This document shows, piece by piece, positions 37,330 through 47,378 of a stretch of DNA of 64,000 bases (its first letter is position 1; each line of letters begins with the position of its first letter). This stretch comes from Nocardioides sp. AX2bis. Lineage in GTDB: Bacteria; Actinomycetota; Actinomycetes; Propionibacteriales; Nocardioidaceae. Both the position numbers and the translations under genes were made by a program. The stretch covers positions 1,695,367 to 1,759,366 of the forward strand of contig NZ_LR733215.1 in assembly GCF_902506435.1 (NCBI RefSeq), read 5' to 3'. A model generated the notes under the pieces. That model saw only the letters and a program-made list of their open reading frames with translations. It searched no databases and was not told the DNA's origin.

Positions 37330-38340
37330 TCAGGCGTGCTTGAGGAACTCCGCGGAGACCTCGACGGGACGGAAGCCCATCAGCTCGTTGATCGCGATCA
37401 TCCACTCGTTGGTCTCGGCGTTCTGCGTGGTGACGCGGCGCAGCTCGGGGTGGTCGGCCTGCACCGCGCGCAGGTTGGCCGTCTTCACCGCCAGGCCGAG
37501 GCTCCGACCGCGGTGGTCGCGGTGCACGAAGGTGCCCCACTGCCACGCCGTCGTGGTGCCGTCGGTGGGCACCGACAGGGTGCTCTGGGCCGCCACCGTG
37601 CCGTCCGGGGCCAGCGCGACGGTCTCGTAGATGTCGCGGCCCATCGCGCGGGCCGCCGCCAGCCGCTCGTCGAGGCGTTCGGGCGTCATCGTCTCGGCCT
37701 CGAAGTCGACCGCGCCGGTGGGGGCGTCGACGGCCAGCAGGCCCATCAGCTCCCCGAGCGACGCCGCGAGCTCCGGCGGCACCTCGTTGACCAGGGTGCG
37801 CACCTCGTAACCGCCGGCCTTGCGTGCGGCCTGCGCCGCCCAGGCGTCGAGGTCGGCGTCGGGGACCGGCAGCGGGGCGTGGCGGACCACCTCGACGTTC
37901 GACCAGGAGTAGCCCAGGCGCTCGACGAACCGGCGGTAGCCGTGCGTCTCCTGCTCGTCGGCGGGGAGCTTGGTGTCGGTGAGCAGCAGCGTGCGGCCCT
38001 CGTCGACGGCCAGGCGCTCCAGCGCGTGGACCAGCGCGGTGCCGACGCCCCGGCGGGCGTGGGCCGGGTCGACCTGGACCTCCAGGTAGGCCTTGTCCAG
38101 GTTGTCGAGCAGGAACAGGTAGACCACGCCCCAGCCGACGACCCGGTCCGGGTCCTCCGGCAGGCGCGCGGCGAGCAGGTGGAACGTCTCCCCGGAGTCC
38201 GGCGAGCGCATCATGCCGAGGAAGTCGGCCAGCGACCACACGGGCGCGTCGGGTCGTCCGAGCCTCAGGGCGCGCTCGGAGACGCCGTGCAGCTGGGCCA
38301 TCTGGGCGTCGTCGGTCAGGTCGACGGGTCGGATCTCCAC
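37330..38340 (-). CDS. two-domain GNAT acetyltransferase
   Basis: 336 aa, GTG at 38340. Two GNAT-like halves: residues ~1-165 with VQVDPAHARRGVGTALV (acetyl-CoA loop RRGVG) and ~180-336 with TFVHRDHRGRSLGLAVK (RGRSLG). This tandem layout is typical of mycothiol-synthase-like and related actinobacterial GNATs, but key MshD motifs are not evident, so it is left unnamed. The C-terminal TTQNAETNEWMIAINELMGF is a recurrent motif in the group. The -10 box TAGCCT upstream includes the dinB stop codon. Confidence 0.87.
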   Translation of the reverse strand: MEIRPVDLTDDAQMAQLHGVSERALRLGRPDAPVWSLADFLGMMRSPDSGETFHLLAARLPEDPDRVVGWGVVYLFLLDNLDKAYLEVQVDPAHARRGVGTALVHALERLAVDEGRTLLLTDTKLPADEQETHGYRRFVERLGYSWSNVEVVRHAPLPVPDADLDAWAAQAARKAGGYEVRTLVNEVPPELAASLGELMGLLAVDAPTGAVDFEAETMTPERLDERLAAARAMGRDIYETVALAPDGTVAAQSTLSVPTDGTTTAWQWGTFVHRDHRGRSLGLAVKTANLRAVQADHPELRRVTTQNAETNEWMIAINELMGFRPVEVSAEFLKHA

Positions 38341-38346
38341 CTGTCG

Positions 38347-38352
38347 AGGCTA
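38347..38352 (-). promoter_or_regulatory. -10 box (TAGCCT) of the two-domain GNAT gene, sharing the dinB stop
   Basis: Minus-strand TAGCCT, six bases, then GTG 38340. The TAG (38352-38350) is the stop codon of dinB. Confidence 0.5.
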
Positions 38353-39771
38353 GGAGGGAGGGGCCTCCGCTGGCGAGAGGTTTTCGGTCGGGGGGTCCGA
38401 GGCCTCCCTGTCGGGCTCCCCGTCGGGCTCCCCGTCGGTGGGGTCGAGCGGGTCCGGGCGGGTCCAGTGCCGCAGGGCCGGGTCGTCGACGGCGAAGGAG
38501 CGCACCGGACCCGGCGGGGTCTCGGCGGTCTCGAACCGCACCGTCACCACCCCACGGCCCGACCCCCAGACCCAGCCCCGGCCGTGGTCGTCGTGCACGA
38601 CGTCGGCGCCGGGGGCCCACGCCGTCCGTCGCCGGCGAGGGTCCACCGGGACCTCGGTCGGCAGGTCGACGACCTCCTCGTCGACGCCGGTCACGCCGGT
38701 GCCGCCGAACAGGTCGTCCTGGACCCAGTCGGCCAGCCCGGACACGCCGACCCCGAGCAGGCGTACGCCGCCGGAGGTGTCGAGGTCGGCCAGCAGCGCG
38801 CGGGCGACCCGGGCGACGACGGCCGGGCGGTCGGTGGGGGAGTCGAGGGTGGCCGAGCGGGACAGGGTGGTGAAGTCGTGCAGGCGGACCTTGATCGAGA
38901 CCGTGCGTCCGGACTGCCCGCCGGCGGCCAGGCGGGCGGCGACCTCGCCGGCCTGCCGGGTCAGCAGGCCCTCCATCAGGCGCCGGTCGGTCAGGTCGGT
39001 CTCGTAGGTGCCCTCCACGGAGACCGACTTGGCCTCCCGCTCGGCCACGACGGGGCGGTCGTCCTGGGCCCGGCAGAGCTCGTGCAGGGAGGTGCCGTGG
39101 GCGCGCCCGACCAGGCGGACGAGCTCGTCGAGGCTGACCCGCTCCAGGTCGGCGACGTGGTGCAGGCCGGCGCGGCGCAGCCGCTCGGTGGTGGCCGGTC
39201 CGACGCCGGGGATGACCGAGACGTGCATCGGGCGCAGCAGCTCGGACTCGGAGCCGGGCGGGACGACGACCAGGCCGTCGGGCTTGTCGAGGTCGCTGGC
39301 CACCTTGGCCATGAACTTGGAGGTGGCCAGGCCGACCGAGGCGGTCAGCCCGCCGGTGCGGCGGTGCAGCTCGGCGCGCACCTCCTGCGCCACCGCCGTG
39401 ACGGTGTCGACCTCGAGGTCGGGCAGACCGGCGGCGGCGAGGTCGACGAACGCCTCGTCCAGCGACAGCGGCTCCACCAGCGGCGAGAGCGAGCGCAGCA
39501 GCTCCATCACCACCACGCTGGCCTCGCGGTAGGCGGGGAACCGGCCGGCGAGGTAGGCGGCGTGGGGGCAGCGCGAGCGCGCCTCCCGGGTCGACATGGC
39601 CGAGCGGACGCCGTGCACGCGCGCCTCGTAGGAGGCGGTGGCCACGACGCCCCGTCCGCCCGTGCCGCCGACCACGACGGGCTTGCCCCGCAGGGAGGGC
39701 TTGTCGCGCTGCTCGACGGCGGCGAAGAAGGCGTCGAGGTCCAGGTGGAGGACCGAGGCCGTGGCGCGCAC
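38350..39771 (-). CDS. dinB: DNA polymerase IV (Y family)
   Basis: 473 aa from GTG 39771, chosen because TAGCGT lies 7 nt upstream; GTG 39780 is the alternative. Translesion polymerase. HLDLDAFFAAVEQRD (first metal Asp), YEARVHGVRSAMSTREA, LSLDEAFVDL (catalytic Asp-Glu), SVGLATSKFMAKVASDLDKPDG and the helix-hairpin-helix IPGVGPATTERLRRAG, then a little-finger domain. After residue ~340 there is an extra ~120-residue C-terminal tail with a motif (PGADVVHDDHGRGWVWGSGRGVVTVRFE) seen in actinobacterial DinB2-type proteins. The tail lacks an obvious beta-clamp peptide. Confidence 0.95.
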   Translation of the reverse strand: MRATASVLHLDLDAFFAAVEQRDKPSLRGKPVVVGGTGGRGVVATASYEARVHGVRSAMSTREARSRCPHAAYLAGRFPAYREASVVVMELLRSLSPLVEPLSLDEAFVDLAAAGLPDLEVDTVTAVAQEVRAELHRRTGGLTASVGLATSKFMAKVASDLDKPDGLVVVPPGSESELLRPMHVSVIPGVGPATTERLRRAGLHHVADLERVSLDELVRLVGRAHGTSLHELCRAQDDRPVVAEREAKSVSVEGTYETDLTDRRLMEGLLTRQAGEVAARLAAGGQSGRTVSIKVRLHDFTTLSRSATLDSPTDRPAVVARVARALLADLDTSGGVRLLGVGVSGLADWVQDDLFGGTGVTGVDEEVVDLPTEVPVDPRRRRTAWAPGADVVHDDHGRGWVWGSGRGVVTVRFETAETPPGPVRSFAVDDPALRHWTRPDPLDPTDGEPDGEPDREASDPPTENLSPAEAPPS

Positions 39772-39778
39772 GTCCGGC

Positions 39779-39784
39779 ACGCTA
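39779..39784 (-). promoter_or_regulatory. -10 box (TAGCGT) of dinB
   Basis: Minus-strand TAGCGT with 7 nt to GTG 39771. No LexA/SOS palindrome (GAAC-N4-GTTC type) was found in the 39772-39903 gap. Confidence 0.45.
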
Positions 39785-39903
39785 CCCGCCCGTACGGGGT
39801 CCTCCCGGCCGCTGTTCGTCCACAGGCGGGCCTCGCGCGGGGCTCCTCCCCAGGTCGGCGTCGGGGAGCTCCGCGCGCGTCCGTCGACGAGCAGCCTCGA
39901 GGC

Positions 39904-40941
39904 ATGACCACCGCCCGTGAGACCCCGTCCCTGACCGTCCGTGCGCCCGAGGACCTGCTGGCGCTGGCGCCGGTGGTGCTCGGCTTCACCCCGACCGACT
40001 CGGTGGTCCTGCTGACCTTCGGGGTCGGCTCGTTCCACGCCCGGGCAGACCTCCCGGCCCGCGGCGACGCCCAGGGCTCCGCCGACCTCGTCGCGATGCT
40101 CCTCGACCCGGTCCGCAGGCACGGCGTCCCCCGGGCGGCGGTGCTGCTGTTCACCCCCGACGCGGTCCTGGCCCGGTCCGTCGCGAGGGCCCTCGAGGGC
40201 GGTCTGCGCCGGGCCGGGGTCGACGTGATCGACGCCCTGCGGGCGCACGAGGGGCGGTGGTGGCCGGCGCGGGGGCGCCGTCCCGGCGTCCCGGTGTGGG
40301 GGGTCCCCTACGACGCGGCGGCCCACCCGTTCGCGGCGCAGGCCGTGGTGGACGGGCGGGTGACGCTGCCGTCGCGGGACGCCCTGGTCGACACCCTGGC
40401 CCCGGTCGCCGGCCTGGTCGACGAGGTCGGGGCCCTCGCGGCCGTGGTTGCGGCCGCCGCCGCGGTGCGCGAGCCGACGTGGGCCTCGCGCGAGCGGAGG
40501 TGGGCCGCCGACCTGGTCCGTGACCACGTCCGGGACCGCACCGTCCCGGCGCCGGGCGAGCTGGCCCGTCTCGTCGTCGGGCTCGGGTCCTTCGCGGTGC
40601 GCGACGCGGTGTGGGCGACGACGCCGCCCGCCCAGGACGCCCGCGCCGCCCGTGACGCCGCCGACCTGTGGACCGAGGTCGTGCGGCGGTGCCCCCGACG
40701 GTGGCGGGCCCCCGCGGCGGCGCTGCTGGCGTACGCCGCCTGGAACAGCGGCAACGGGGCGCTGGCGTGGTGCGCGATCGACGTCGCCGAGGAGGCCGAT
40801 CCCACCCACACGCTGACCGGGCTGGTGGCGCACATGCTCACCGCGGCGGTCCGTCCCGGTTCCTTCGACCCGGCCGTGGCGCTGTTCGAGGGCACCGGCG
40901 ACCCGCTCGACGACGACCCGTGGGACGCCTCCGCCGGGTGA
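39904..40941 (+). CDS. DUF4192 family protein
   Basis: 345 aa from ATG 39904. Begins SLTVRAPEDLLALAPVVLGFTPTDSVVLLTF, the hallmark opening of DUF4192, found throughout actinobacteria. The C-terminal half has LLAYAAWNSGNGALAWCAIDVAEEADPTHTL, another conserved stretch. No signal peptide or catalytic motif recognised. Divergently placed from dinB in a 132-bp gap; function unknown. Confidence 0.87.
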   Translation: MTTARETPSLTVRAPEDLLALAPVVLGFTPTDSVVLLTFGVGSFHARADLPARGDAQGSADLVAMLLDPVRRHGVPRAAVLLFTPDAVLARSVARALEGGLRRAGVDVIDALRAHEGRWWPARGRRPGVPVWGVPYDAAAHPFAAQAVVDGRVTLPSRDALVDTLAPVAGLVDEVGALAAVVAAAAAVREPTWASRERRWAADLVRDHVRDRTVPAPGELARLVVGLGSFAVRDAVWATTPPAQDARAARDAADLWTEVVRRCPRRWRAPAAALLAYAAWNSGNGALAWCAIDVAEEADPTHTLTGLVAHMLTAAVRPGSFDPAVALFEGTGDPLDDDPWDASAG

Positions 40942-40965
40942 GCGCCCGCCGGGCCGTGCCGGGTC

Positions 40966-40971
40966 TAGGGT
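40966..40971 (+). promoter_or_regulatory. -10 box (TAGGGT) of the glutamate-cysteine ligase-like gene
   Basis: TAGGGT, six bases, then ATG 40978; leaderless arrangement. Confidence 0.5.
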
Positions 40972-40977
40972 CTGGCC

Positions 40978-42450
40978 ATGGGCGCAGAGGTCGACGCACA
41001 GGAGTTCACCCGGGCCGACCGCACGCGGCACCGCGAGAAGGTGCGCCGCTGCCTGGACGTGTTCGCCCGGATGCTGCGTGACTCCGTCTTCGACACCGAC
41101 GACCCGATGGTCGGGCTCGAGGTCGAGCTGAACCTGGTCGACGAGGCGAACGACCCGGCGCTCAAGAACGCCGAGGCGCTCGAGCGGATCGCCGACCCGG
41201 CCTGGCAGACCGAGCTCGGGCAGTTCAACATCGAGATCAACGTCCCGCCCGCCCGGCTGCGCGAGGGCGGGCTGGCCGACTTCGAGGCCAACCTGCGCCG
41301 CAGCCTGAACGACGCCGAGGCGAAGTCCTCGGAGATCGGCGCGCACCTGGTGATGATCGGGGTGCTGCCCACCCTGGCCGAGGGCCACATGGGGCCCGCG
41401 AGCCTGAGCGGCAACCCGCGCTACCGGCTGCTGAGCGAGCAGATCCTGGCCGCGCGCGGGGAGGACATCGAGCTCTCCATCCAGGGCCTGCCGCCGGCCT
41501 CGGAGCAGGTCGAGACGACTGCCGGGACGATCCTGCCCGAGGCGGCGTGCACCAGCACCCAGCTGCACGTCCAGACCTCGCCCTCGGAGTTCGCCGCCTA
41601 CTGGAACGCCTCGCAGGCGGTCTCGGCCATCCAGCTCGCGCTCGGGGCGAACTCGCCCTACCTGCTCGGCAAGCAGCTGTGGCGCGAGACCCGGATCCCG
41701 CTCTTCGAGCAGGCCACCGACACCCGCGGCGAGGAGCTGAAGGCCCAGGGCGTGCGCCCCCGGGTCTGGTTCGGCGAGCGGTGGGTGACGTCGGTCTTCG
41801 ACCTGTTCGAGGAGAACGTGCGCTACTTCCCGGCCCTGCTGCCGATCACCGATGAGGAGGACCCCGTCCGGGTCCTCGAGGGCGGCGGCACGCCCAACCT
41901 GAGCGAGCTGCGCCTGCACAACGGCACCGTCTACCGCTGGAACCGGCCCGTCTACGACATCGCGGGCGGGGTGCCGCACCTGCGGGTGGAGAACCGGGTC
42001 CTCGCCGCCGGGCCGACGGTGGTCGACACGATGGCCAACGCCGCCTTCTACTTCGGGCTGGTGCGCACCCTGGCCGAGAGCGAGCGTCCGTTGTGGTCGG
42101 CGATGTCCTTCAGCGCCGCGGAGGAGAACTTTCACACCGCCGCCCAGCACGGCATCGACGCGCAGGTGTTCTGGCCCGGCATCGGCCAGGTCCCCGCGAC
42201 CGAGCTCGTCCTGCGGCGGCTGCTGCCGATGGCCAAGCAGGGGCTGGACTCCTGGGGCGTCCCGGGCGCGGACAGCGACCGCCTGCTCGGCGTGATCGAG
42301 GGCCGCTGCCTCGCGGGCGTCAACGGGGCCGAGTGGTTCGTGCGGCGGATGGCCGAGCGCGACGGCCAGGACCGGTACGACGCCCTGCGCGCGGTGACCG
42401 GGGAGTACCGCGAGCGGATGCACACCAACGACCCGGTCCACACCTGGTAG
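40978..42450 (+). CDS. glutamate-cysteine ligase family 2 (GCS2) protein
   Basis: 490 aa. Matches the carboxylate-amine ligase family GCS2: GLEVELNLVD, ELGQFNIEINVPP and TSTQLHVQTSPSEFAAYWNAS contain the acidic and His residues expected for ATP-Mg and amino acid binding. C-terminal RVENRVLAAGPTVVDTMANAAFYFGL is typical of the ~490-aa actinobacterial group. Actinobacteria use mycothiol, not glutathione, and in ergothioneine makers EgtA has this fold; no egtBCD neighbours are present, so the product (gamma-glutamylcysteine or another gamma-glutamyl amide) is not assigned. Confidence 0.85.
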   Translation: MGAEVDAQEFTRADRTRHREKVRRCLDVFARMLRDSVFDTDDPMVGLEVELNLVDEANDPALKNAEALERIADPAWQTELGQFNIEINVPPARLREGGLADFEANLRRSLNDAEAKSSEIGAHLVMIGVLPTLAEGHMGPASLSGNPRYRLLSEQILAARGEDIELSIQGLPPASEQVETTAGTILPEAACTSTQLHVQTSPSEFAAYWNASQAVSAIQLALGANSPYLLGKQLWRETRIPLFEQATDTRGEELKAQGVRPRVWFGERWVTSVFDLFEENVRYFPALLPITDEEDPVRVLEGGGTPNLSELRLHNGTVYRWNRPVYDIAGGVPHLRVENRVLAAGPTVVDTMANAAFYFGLVRTLAESERPLWSAMSFSAAEENFHTAAQHGIDAQVFWPGIGQVPATELVLRRLLPMAKQGLDSWGVPGADSDRLLGVIEGRCLAGVNGAEWFVRRMAERDGQDRYDALRAVTGEYRERMHTNDPVHTW

Positions 42451-42483
42451 GTCGCGTCGGCCCCGCGTGCCCGCGTGCCCGCG

Positions 42484-42966
42484 TCAGGGGTGGCCGCGCA
42501 GCCTCCGCCAGCGCCGACCGGAGCCGGTCGCGGGCTCCCACCAGCCCGTCCTGGTCACCACGACCAGCGGCAACGGGTCCAGCGTCAGCTCCGCGCCGGC
42601 GGCCCGCACCGCCGCGCCCCACGCGGCGTCGACGTCCTGCAGCGTCAGGGGTCCTGAGCGGGTGAGCCAGACCAGGACCGGGTCGCCGGGCAGGTCGGTG
42701 GGGAGGGCGCGTACCCGGCGCAGCATCGCCTCGAGCACCTCGACCCGCAGTGCGTGGTCGTCGGCGGCGTCGTGGGCGGGCCGCGCGGTCTCGAGGCCCC
42801 CGGGCCGACCGACGTGGAGCACGGCGGGGAAGCGGCGGCGCGGCTCAGCGCGCCCGTGCGCGAGCACCAGGGCCCGCAGCTCCCGCGCACGCGCCGCGGC
42901 GACCGGGGGCCCGAACGCGCCGACCGGGTCCAGCGGCGTCGGCGCCGTCGCTCGTCTGGTCGCCAC
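42484..42966 (-). CDS. hypothetical protein
   Basis: 160 aa from GTG 42966; it ends RRWRRLRGHP. Arg/Ala-rich with a conserved-looking core (GDPVLVWLTRSGPLTLQDVDAAWGAAVRAAG, DPLPLVVVTRTGWWEP). No signal peptide, helices or domains recognised. Codon third positions follow the G/C bias of the surrounding genes on the minus strand. This supports a real gene but gives no function. Convergent with the upstream ligase gene, 33 bp apart. Confidence 0.7.
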   Translation of the reverse strand: MATRRATAPTPLDPVGAFGPPVAAARARELRALVLAHGRAEPRRRFPAVLHVGRPGGLETARPAHDAADDHALRVEVLEAMLRRVRALPTDLPGDPVLVWLTRSGPLTLQDVDAAWGAAVRAAGAELTLDPLPLVVVTRTGWWEPATGSGRRWRRLRGHP

Positions 42967-43041
42967 CGTGTGAGCGTGCCCGAGACGGCCCCGTCGTGCC
43001 CGCGGTCCTCCACAGGTGGCGCGCCCGGGTGGTCGCGTCGG

Positions 43042-43047
43042 TACGGT
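43042..43047 (+). promoter_or_regulatory. -10 box (TACGGT) of the universal stress protein gene
   Basis: TACGGT with 7 nt to ATG 43055. Confidence 0.4.
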
Positions 43048-43054
43048 GAGCGGC

Positions 43055-43423
43055 ATGGGAACCGTCGTCGTGGGCTACGTGCCCAACCCGGAGGGGGACG
43101 CCGCGCTCGACCGCGCGATCAGCGAGGCGCGCCTGCGTGAGTCCGACCTGCTCGTGGTCGACGTGCGTCGGCGCGTGGGCGACGAGGGTGCCGACCTGGC
43201 CCCCGCCCGGGAGCGGCTCGCGGCCAGCGGGGTCAGCTTCGACGTGCGGGAGGGGCCGGGCGGGGTGGACGGCGCGGAGGACCTCGTCGAGGTCGCCTCG
43301 GCCGACGACCTGATCGTGATCGGGCTCAAGCGCCGTTCCCCGCTGGGCAAGCTGATCCTGGGCTCCAGCGCCCAGCGGATCCTGCTCGACGCCCCGTGCC
43401 CGGTGCTCACCGTCAAGCCGTAG
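43055..43423 (+). CDS. universal stress protein (UspA family)
   Basis: 122 aa from ATG 43055. Single Usp domain: VVVGYVPNPEGDAALDRAI at the N-terminus and the nucleotide-binding GLKRRSPLGKLILGSSAQRILLDAPCPVLTV, where the G-2x-G-9x-G(S/T) ATP-binding pattern is recognisable. Shorter than the usual ~140-160 aa, with the middle loop trimmed. Probably a cytoplasmic ATP-binding stress protein. Confidence 0.9.
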   Translation: MGTVVVGYVPNPEGDAALDRAISEARLRESDLLVVDVRRRVGDEGADLAPARERLAASGVSFDVREGPGGVDGAEDLVEVASADDLIVIGLKRRSPLGKLILGSSAQRILLDAPCPVLTVKP

Positions 43424-43438
43424 CGCCGGCGAGGGGCC

Positions 43439-44062
43439 TCAGCCCCCGAGCTCCTCGAGCAGCGTCCGCATCTGCTCGGTCTCGCGCTCCTGGCTGTCCA
43501 CGACCTGGGCGGCCAGCTCGCGGGCCGGCCCGAACTCGCCGTCGGCCACCTCGGCCTCGGCCAGCGCGATGCCGGCGGCGTGGTGCTCGACCATCGCGGT
43601 GAGCAGCGCCGCCTCGAACTCCTCGCCCTGCGCCTGCTCGAGCGCCGAGAGGTCGACGTGCCCGTCCTCGGGCGCAGCGTCGGCTCCGGCGTCCTCGGCC
43701 GCATGGGCGTTGGCGTGGTCGCGGGCGGTCTCGGGGACCGGTTCGCCCCACGACGTCAGCCACCCGCTCATCGTCTGCACCTGCGCGGTGTGCTCGGCCC
43801 GCAGCCGCTCCACCAGGTCCGCCACCCGGGGGTCCAGGTCGCGCCCGAGGGTCAGGTCGACCATGACCAGGGCCTCGGCGTGGTGGGGGATGAGCTCCCG
43901 GGCGAACGTGACGTCGGCGCTGCTCACCACGTCGCCGTTCGGGGCGGTGCTGGTGGCGGCCGCGGGTGCCTCGCCGGTGTCGTCGCCGCACGCGGCCAGG
44001 GCCAGCGTGAGGGGCACGAGCGTGCCGACGAGCGCGACACGCGTACGAGGTCCGGGGAGCAC
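43439..44062 (-). CDS. DUF305 lipoprotein
   Basis: 207 aa from GTG 44062, supported by a CAGCAT box 6 nt upstream on the minus strand. Lipoprotein signal with lipobox LAAC (Cys25), then a Thr/Ala linker and the DUF305 ferritin-like helical domain. ARELIPHHAEALVMVDL and AMVEHHAAGIALAEAE carry the paired His motifs (PHH, EHH) that define DUF305, often linked to copper or other metal handling. Extracellular face of the membrane. Metal binding is inferred from the family. Confidence 0.9.
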   Translation of the reverse strand: MLPGPRTRVALVGTLVPLTLALAACGDDTGEAPAAATSTAPNGDVVSSADVTFARELIPHHAEALVMVDLTLGRDLDPRVADLVERLRAEHTAQVQTMSGWLTSWGEPVPETARDHANAHAAEDAGADAAPEDGHVDLSALEQAQGEEFEAALLTAMVEHHAAGIALAEAEVADGEFGPARELAAQVVDSQERETEQMRTLLEELGG

Positions 44063-44136
44063 CCGGCCATGCTGCCAGCACGGTCCTCGGGGCACCCGTG
44101 GGTGTCCGGGCCGGGCCGGGGGGTGAGAATGGGAGA

Positions 44137-44628
44137 ATGACCTCGACCGCCCTCGGTGGCACCCCTGTCTCTCTCGTCGGCGACCTGCCCGCCACGGGGT
44201 CCAAGGCCCCGGCCTACACCCTGACCGGCGCGGACCTCGGCGAGGTCGTGCGCAGCGACGACCGCCGTACCGTGCTCAACATCTTCCCCAGCGTCGACAC
44301 CGGCGTCTGCGCGGCCAGCGTGCGCGAGTTCAACGAGCGCGCGGCCGACCTGCCCGACACCGACGTGGTGTGCGTCTCGCAGGACCTGCCGTTCGCCCAG
44401 GCGCGGTTCTGCGGGTCCGAGGGGCTCGACCGGGTCGTGGCGGCGTCGTCGTTCCGCTCCACCTTCGGCGACGACTACGGCGTCCGCCTCGTCGACGGAG
44501 CCTTCGCCGGTCTGCTGGCCCGCGCGGTCGTCGTCCTCGACCGCGACGGCACGGTGCTGCACTCCCAGCTCGTTCCCGAGATCGGCCAGGAGCCGGACTA
44601 CGACGCCGCGGTCGCCGCCCTCGGCTGA
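44137..44628 (+). CDS. tpx: thiol peroxidase (Tpx, atypical 2-Cys peroxiredoxin)
   Basis: 163 aa from ATG 44137. Reduces peroxides with thioredoxin. Peroxidatic Cys in FPSVDTGVCAASV (T-x-x-C with Arg in REFNERA) and resolving Cys in FAQARFCGSEG, the Tpx spacing. Final LVPEIGQEPDYDAAVAAL is the family's C-terminus. Cytoplasmic; no signal. Divergent from the DUF305 lipoprotein gene, 74 bp apart. Confidence 0.94.
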   Translation: MTSTALGGTPVSLVGDLPATGSKAPAYTLTGADLGEVVRSDDRRTVLNIFPSVDTGVCAASVREFNERAADLPDTDVVCVSQDLPFAQARFCGSEGLDRVVAASSFRSTFGDDYGVRLVDGAFAGLLARAVVVLDRDGTVLHSQLVPEIGQEPDYDAAVAALG

Positions 44629-44663
44629 GGCGGCACCGGGCCGTCGTGGGGGAAGATGACCCC

Positions 44664-45248
44664 ATGGGCTTCGACATCACCGGTGACCCGGCGGCAGACA
44701 AGGTGCTCGACGACTCGGCCTTCGCGCTGCTCGTCGGGATGATGCTCGACCAGCAGTACCCGATGGAGCACGCGTTCCGCGGCCCGGCGAAGCTGCTCGA
44801 CCGGTTCGGCACGCTCGACCCGGCGGCGGTCGCCGCTGCGGATCCCGAGGAGCTCGCGGAGCTCTGCGCCAGGACGCCGGCGATCCACCGGTTCCCCGGG
44901 TCCATGGCCGCCCGCCTGCAGGAGCTGGCCCGGGTGGTGGAGCAGGAGTACGACGGTGACGCCGCGGCCCTGTGGACCGGGGCGAGCACGGGCCGCGAGC
45001 TGCTGAAGCGCGTGCAGGCTCTGCCGGGGTTCGGCGCGCAGAAGGCGAAGATCTTCGTCGCGCTCCTGGCCAAGCAGCTCGACGTGCGTCCCGACGGGTG
45101 GGAGGCCGCGGTGGGGGACTATGCCCTCGACGGGCATCGCTCGGTGGCCGACGTCCGAGGTGCTGCCTCGCTGCAGAAGGTGCGCGAGCACAAGAAGGAG
45201 CAGAAGGCTGCGGCGAAGACGGCCAGGGAGACCGGGGCCGGCGCCTGA
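44664..45248 (+). CDS. HhH-GPD-type base excision DNA repair protein
   Basis: 194 aa. Helix-hairpin-helix LPGFGAQKAKIFVALL (~residues 118-133) and LVGMMLDQQYPMEHAFRGPAKL mark the HhH-GPD family annotated in actinobacteria as base-excision repair. The usual catalytic Asp after the hairpin (VDTHV in MutY/Nth) is not evident at that place; GDYALDGHRSVAD follows instead. No iron-sulfur cluster Cys motif. The C-terminus is Lys-rich. Lesion specificity unknown. Confidence 0.82.
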   Translation: MGFDITGDPAADKVLDDSAFALLVGMMLDQQYPMEHAFRGPAKLLDRFGTLDPAAVAAADPEELAELCARTPAIHRFPGSMAARLQELARVVEQEYDGDAAALWTGASTGRELLKRVQALPGFGAQKAKIFVALLAKQLDVRPDGWEAAVGDYALDGHRSVADVRGAASLQKVREHKKEQKAAAKTARETGAGA

Positions 45249-45427
45249 CGCCCCGGGTCCGGCAGCGGCTTGCCGGACGAGGCACGGAGTCCTGGGACCC
45301 CGGCGTGGTCGGCAGCCCTTCGGTCCCGTGGCATGATGAACCCAGCGGCTCTTGACGACACCGGCCTTTGGTGTGCCCTTGAGCCTCCTCCGCAGTACAT
45401 TGTCTACCAGCAAGACGAGAGGTGTTC

Positions 45428-46951
<1,524 letters not shown>

Positions 46952-47022
46952 GGTATCACGGCCGTCGCGACGACGGTCGATGACCGAGCAGCACCCGGTC
47001 GACCTGATCGTAGGACGACAGC

Positions 47023-47055
47023 ACCGCCCCGACCGCTACGTGCGGCCGGGGCGGT
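47023..47055. terminator. bidirectional hairpin terminator between rpoD and the 47073 gene
   Basis: ACCGCCCCGACCGC (47023-47036) pairs with 47042-47055 with one mismatch, 5-nt loop. It lies between convergent genes, 72 nt after rpoD. Confidence 0.75.
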
Positions 47056-47072
47056 CTGCTGTCTGCAGGAGG

Positions 47073-47231
47073 CTAGGAACGCTGGCGTAGCCGCACGAGG
47101 TGGATGCACCCCGCGACGATGTTGATCGCCGCGACGGCGAGGCTCAGTCCTCTGCTGGCCTCGTACGCGGCTGCCATGTACAAGCACAGCGCCCCGGTTG
47201 CGAAGAACAGGAACGGCACCAACCTCGTCAT
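47073..47231 (-). CDS. small two-helix membrane protein
   Basis: 52 aa from ATG 47231 (an in-frame start at 47291 would give 72 aa). Two predicted transmembrane helices (LVPFLFFATGALCLYMAAAY and LAVAAINIVAGCIHLVRL) and a short basic C-terminus. No ribosome site is visible. Judged real from its helices and G/C-ending codons, but short; unknown function. Confidence 0.5.
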   Translation of the reverse strand: MTRLVPFLFFATGALCLYMAAAYEASRGLSLAVAAINIVAGCIHLVRLRQRS

Positions 47232-47344
47232 GCGGGCGAACGTACAAGGTGGTGGCCGGCGCGCGGGGCCGGACCAGCGCAACGGCGCCAACGTGGCGCT
47301 GACGGGATATCAGCAACAACCGGATCGGCGCCGACGCCCGTACG

Positions 47345-47350
47345 TAGCCT
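47345..47350 (+). promoter_or_regulatory. -10 box (TAGCCT) of the excalibur-nuclease gene
   Basis: TAGCCT with a start expected near 47357 and a GGAGG ribosome site at 47370-47374 before ATG 47379. Confidence 0.5.
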
Positions 47351-47378
47351 CCAGCGGTCATCACTACCCGGAGGTCAC

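Noticed and set aside
37186..40941. Plus-strand frame of over 1200 codons antisense to oligopeptidase B, the GNAT gene and dinB
   Set aside because: Only its last part (from 39904, DUF4192) is real. The rest is antisense to three well-supported genes and low in complexity.
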